Source of the DNA: Streptomyces profundus
Lineage (GTDB): Bacteria > Actinomycetota > Actinomycetes > Streptomycetales > Streptomycetaceae
NCBI RefSeq assembly: GCF_020740535.1
Contig: NZ_CP082362.1
Location: forward strand, 2,480,001-2,544,000
Length of the DNA: 64,000 bases
Reading direction: 5' to 3'
Shown here: positions 62,305-64,000 of the stretch, one piece after another
How the letters are laid out: every line of letters begins with the position of its first letter
Numbering within the stretch: position 1 is the first letter of the stretch
The notes under the pieces: generated by a model
Databases searched by the model: none
The model's input: only the letters and a program-made list of their open reading frames with translations
What the model was told of the DNA's origin: nothing
Program-made: the position numbers and the translations under genes

Positions 62305-63495
62305 ATGCCGGACTCGGATCGGCTGCTGCTGAGTGGTGCCCGCCTGGCCGACGGCCGGGCGGTGGATGTGGCCCTGGCCGACGGCCGGATCCTGGCCGTC
62401 GCCCCGGCCGGCACCCTGCCGGCGGGCGCTCCGGGCGAGCGGGTCGATCTGGCCGGCTATCTGCTGCTGCCCGCGCCCGCCGAACCCCACGCGCACCACG
62501 ATGTCGCGCTGACCGCCGAGGCGGGGGGAGCCGCCGGCGGCCCGGTCGTGCTGGAGCGGCGGATCACCGAGGCGGCGCTCTCCCAGCTGGGCCATGGCGC
62601 GACCGCGCAGCGCAGCCATGTGACGGTGCGCGACGAGCGGGGGTTGGCCGCCCTCGCCGCCGCACGGCGGGCCGCCCTGGCGCTGACCGGGCTGACGGAG
62701 CTGGGCACGGTGGCGCTGCCGGGGCGGCTGACCGGCACGGCCGGGGCTGAGCAGCGGGCCCTGCTCAGGGAGGCGGTGGTCTCGGGGGCGGACGCGGTCG
62801 GCGGCGCGCCCGATCTCGATCCGGACCCGGCCGGCCATCTCGACCAGGTGGTCGAGCTGGCCGCCGAACACGGCAGCCCGGTGGATCTGCACACCGACGC
62901 GGCGGACGCGCGGTGGCTGGGGCGGCTGGTGGCGTTGGCGCGGGCCCGTGGGGTGACGCGGCTGACGGTGGGCCCGGCCGGCGGCCTCGGCCGGCTGGCG
63001 CCGGCGGAGCTGGCCGGTGTCGCCGAGGGCCTGGCCGCCGGCGGGGTGAGCGTGGTCTCGCTGCCGCAGGGCGGCTGCGCGGGAAGCCGCGGCGGGCGGG
63101 TGCCCGTGCGGGAGCTGACGGCGGCCGGGGTGCGGGTGGCGGCCGGCAGCGGGGCGTTGCGTTCGGTCGTCAATCCGGTGGGGCGCGGGGACCCGCTGGA
63201 GGCGGCGTTTCTGTTGGCGTCCTGGGGCGAACGGGCGCCGCTGGCCGCCTATGAGGCGGTGAGCCGCGCGGCGCGGGCCGCGCTGGGCCTGGCGGCGGTG
63301 GCAGTCGAGGTGGGGGCGCCGGCCGAACTGCTGGCGGTGCGGGGGGAGTCGGTGGCCGGGGCGCTGTCGTTGGGGTACAGCCGGGTGGTGCTGCACCGGG
63401 GGCGGATCGTGGCCAGGACGAGCGCGGTCCGCGAGTACCGCTCGGATCCACCGAGCCCGGTGGGTCTCGAACTGCCGCGCCAACCGGCGGGATGA
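62305..63495 (+). CDS. Amidohydrolase-like (cytosine deaminase type) protein lacking metal ligands
   Basis: 396 residues. The N-terminal beta-sandwich strand (RLLLSGARLADGRAVDVALADGRILAVAPAG) and the barrel follow the cytosine-deaminase/amidohydrolase plan: the HxH motif is His62 and His64 (EPHAHHD), RSHVTV and DLHTD (His196) are recognisable. The next His position reads TVGPAG, and the final metal Asp motif GSD reads GSG (Gly283). It is therefore probably not a normal hydrolase. Start: ATG at 62305 with GGGAGAG upstream. Role unknown; possibly a pseudoenzyme conserved in this lineage. Confidence 0.8.
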   Translation: MPDSDRLLLSGARLADGRAVDVALADGRILAVAPAGTLPAGAPGERVDLAGYLLLPAPAEPHAHHDVALTAEAGGAAGGPVVLERRITEAALSQLGHGATAQRSHVTVRDERGLAALAAARRAALALTGLTELGTVALPGRLTGTAGAEQRALLREAVVSGADAVGGAPDLDPDPAGHLDQVVELAAEHGSPVDLHTDAADARWLGRLVALARARGVTRLTVGPAGGLGRLAPAELAGVAEGLAAGGVSVVSLPQGGCAGSRGGRVPVRELTAAGVRVAAGSGALRSVVNPVGRGDPLEAAFLLASWGERAPLAAYEAVSRAARAALGLAAVAVEVGAPAELLAVRGESVAGALSLGYSRVVLHRGRIVARTSAVREYRSDPPSPVGLELPRQPAG

Positions 63496-63544
63496 GCGTG
63501 GTCGGGAGCCCCGGGTGTGCGCCGGAGCGCGTTACCGTCGAGGT

Positions 63545-64000
63545 ATGCGCACAGTCATCGCTGGTGGACATGGCAAGATCGCCCGGCGGCTGGAGAAGCT
63601 GCTGTCCGGGCGGGGTGAGCGGGTGGCCGGGTTGATCCGGCAGCCGGAGCAGGCCGGAGCGCTGCTCGACGCCGGGGCCGAACCGGTGGTCTGCGATCTG
63701 GAGTCGGCGGGGGTGGAGGAGGTCGCTCGGCATCTGGCCGGTGCGGACGCCGCCGTGTTCGCCGCTGGTGCGGGCCCAGGGAGCGGGGTGGCCCGCAAGG
63801 AGACGGTGGATCGGGCCGCCGCCACGCTCTTCGCCGACGCGGCGCAGCGGGCCGGGGTGCGGCGGCTGTTGGTGGTGTCGGCGATGGGGGTGGACGACGA
63901 GCCGCCGGCCGGCACGGATCCGGTGTTCGCCGCCTATCTGCGGGCGAAGGGGGCGGCCGACGCGGATATCCGGGCGCGCACCGGGCTGTTCTGGACGATT
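63545..64000 (+). CDS. NAD(P)-binding NmrA-like protein, 3' part outside the window
   Basis: 152 codons are visible. The chain starts MRTVIAGGHGKIARRLEKLL, a Rossmann loop GGHGKIA, followed by ERVAGLIRQPEQ, the VVCDLES segment, ADAAVFAAGAG and RRLLVVSAMGVDD, typical of NAD(P)-dependent SDR-like proteins (NmrA or BVR-B-like). Function unknown. It begins 49 bases after the amidohydrolase-like gene, with a GAGG too close to the ATG for a standard ribosome site, so it may be leaderless or coupled. Confidence 0.82.
   Translation, partial: MRTVIAGGHGKIARRLEKLLSGRGERVAGLIRQPEQAGALLDAGAEPVVCDLESAGVEEVARHLAGADAAVFAAGAGPGSGVARKETVDRAAATLFADAAQRAGVRRLLVVSAMGVDDEPPAGTDPVFAAYLRAKGAADADIRARTGLFWTI

Overview
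The window reads as chromosomal DNA of a high-GC actinomycete, almost certainly Streptomyces or a close relative. The support is strong G/C bias at third codon positions, frequent GTG starts, and the core protein sequences themselves: a 1161-residue RpoB, a 1299-residue RpoC, a 452-residue GlmM and a NusG with a long acidic N-terminus. The gene order matches the Streptomyces core from secE to rpsI as I remember it, read here on the minus strand.

Layout by coordinate. 1-3.4 kb: acpS (cut by the window edge), a degenerate GlmS-type glutaminase domain, coaA and glmM. 3.5-4.7 kb: rplM-rpsI with their own promoter and terminator. 4.7-8.2 kb: an ABC-F ATPase, a secreted/membrane protein and truA. 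8.3-25.5 kb: the S10, spc and alpha ribosomal clusters as one uninterrupted minus-strand block (rpsJ to rplQ), including secY, adk, map, infA, rpmJ and rpoA. 25.5-33.4 kb: an accessory insert with a LytS-type kinase, a LytTR regulator and a sodium:solute symporter in one overlapping operon, a protein with an internal duplication, an NAD(P)-binding protein, and an ActP-like symporter with its DUF485 partner. 33.8-38.2 kb: the str operon (rpsL-rpsG-fusA-tuf). 38.5-51.5 kb: rpoC, rpoB, rplL, rplJ, a lipoprotein, rplA, rplK, nusG and secE. 51.6-64 kb: tRNA-Trp, an aspartate aminotransferase, adenosine deaminase, a 1.8-kb degenerate repeat array, murB, a folD paralogue behind a ZTP (pfl) riboswitch, an MFS exporter with a TetR regulator, two hot-dog dehydratases, rpmG, tRNA-Met, tRNA-Thr, an amidohydrolase-like protein and a partial NAD(P)-binding protein.

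Most genes are translation and transcription machinery, arranged for coupled expression: many junctions are 1- or 4-base stop/start overlaps. Transcription units are separated by readable signals: strong hairpins after rpsI, rplQ, tuf, rpoC, rplL, rplA, nusG and rpmG, HrdB-like promoters before rplM, rpsL, rpoB and rplJ, and an attenuator with a poly-U run in the rplJ leader. The S10 and str operons share an identical 26-base leader hairpin element.

I did not find a clear new multi-gene system. The best second-look items are: ribosomal protein S12 with arginine at position 88 (the streptomycin-resistance position); the repeat array between add and murB; the shared rpsJ/rpsL leader element; the symporter/LytS-LytTR operon; the ZTP riboswitch with a visible path to sequestering the folD ribosome-binding site; and two proteins (GlmS-like, amidohydrolase-like) that keep a fold but have lost catalytic residues.
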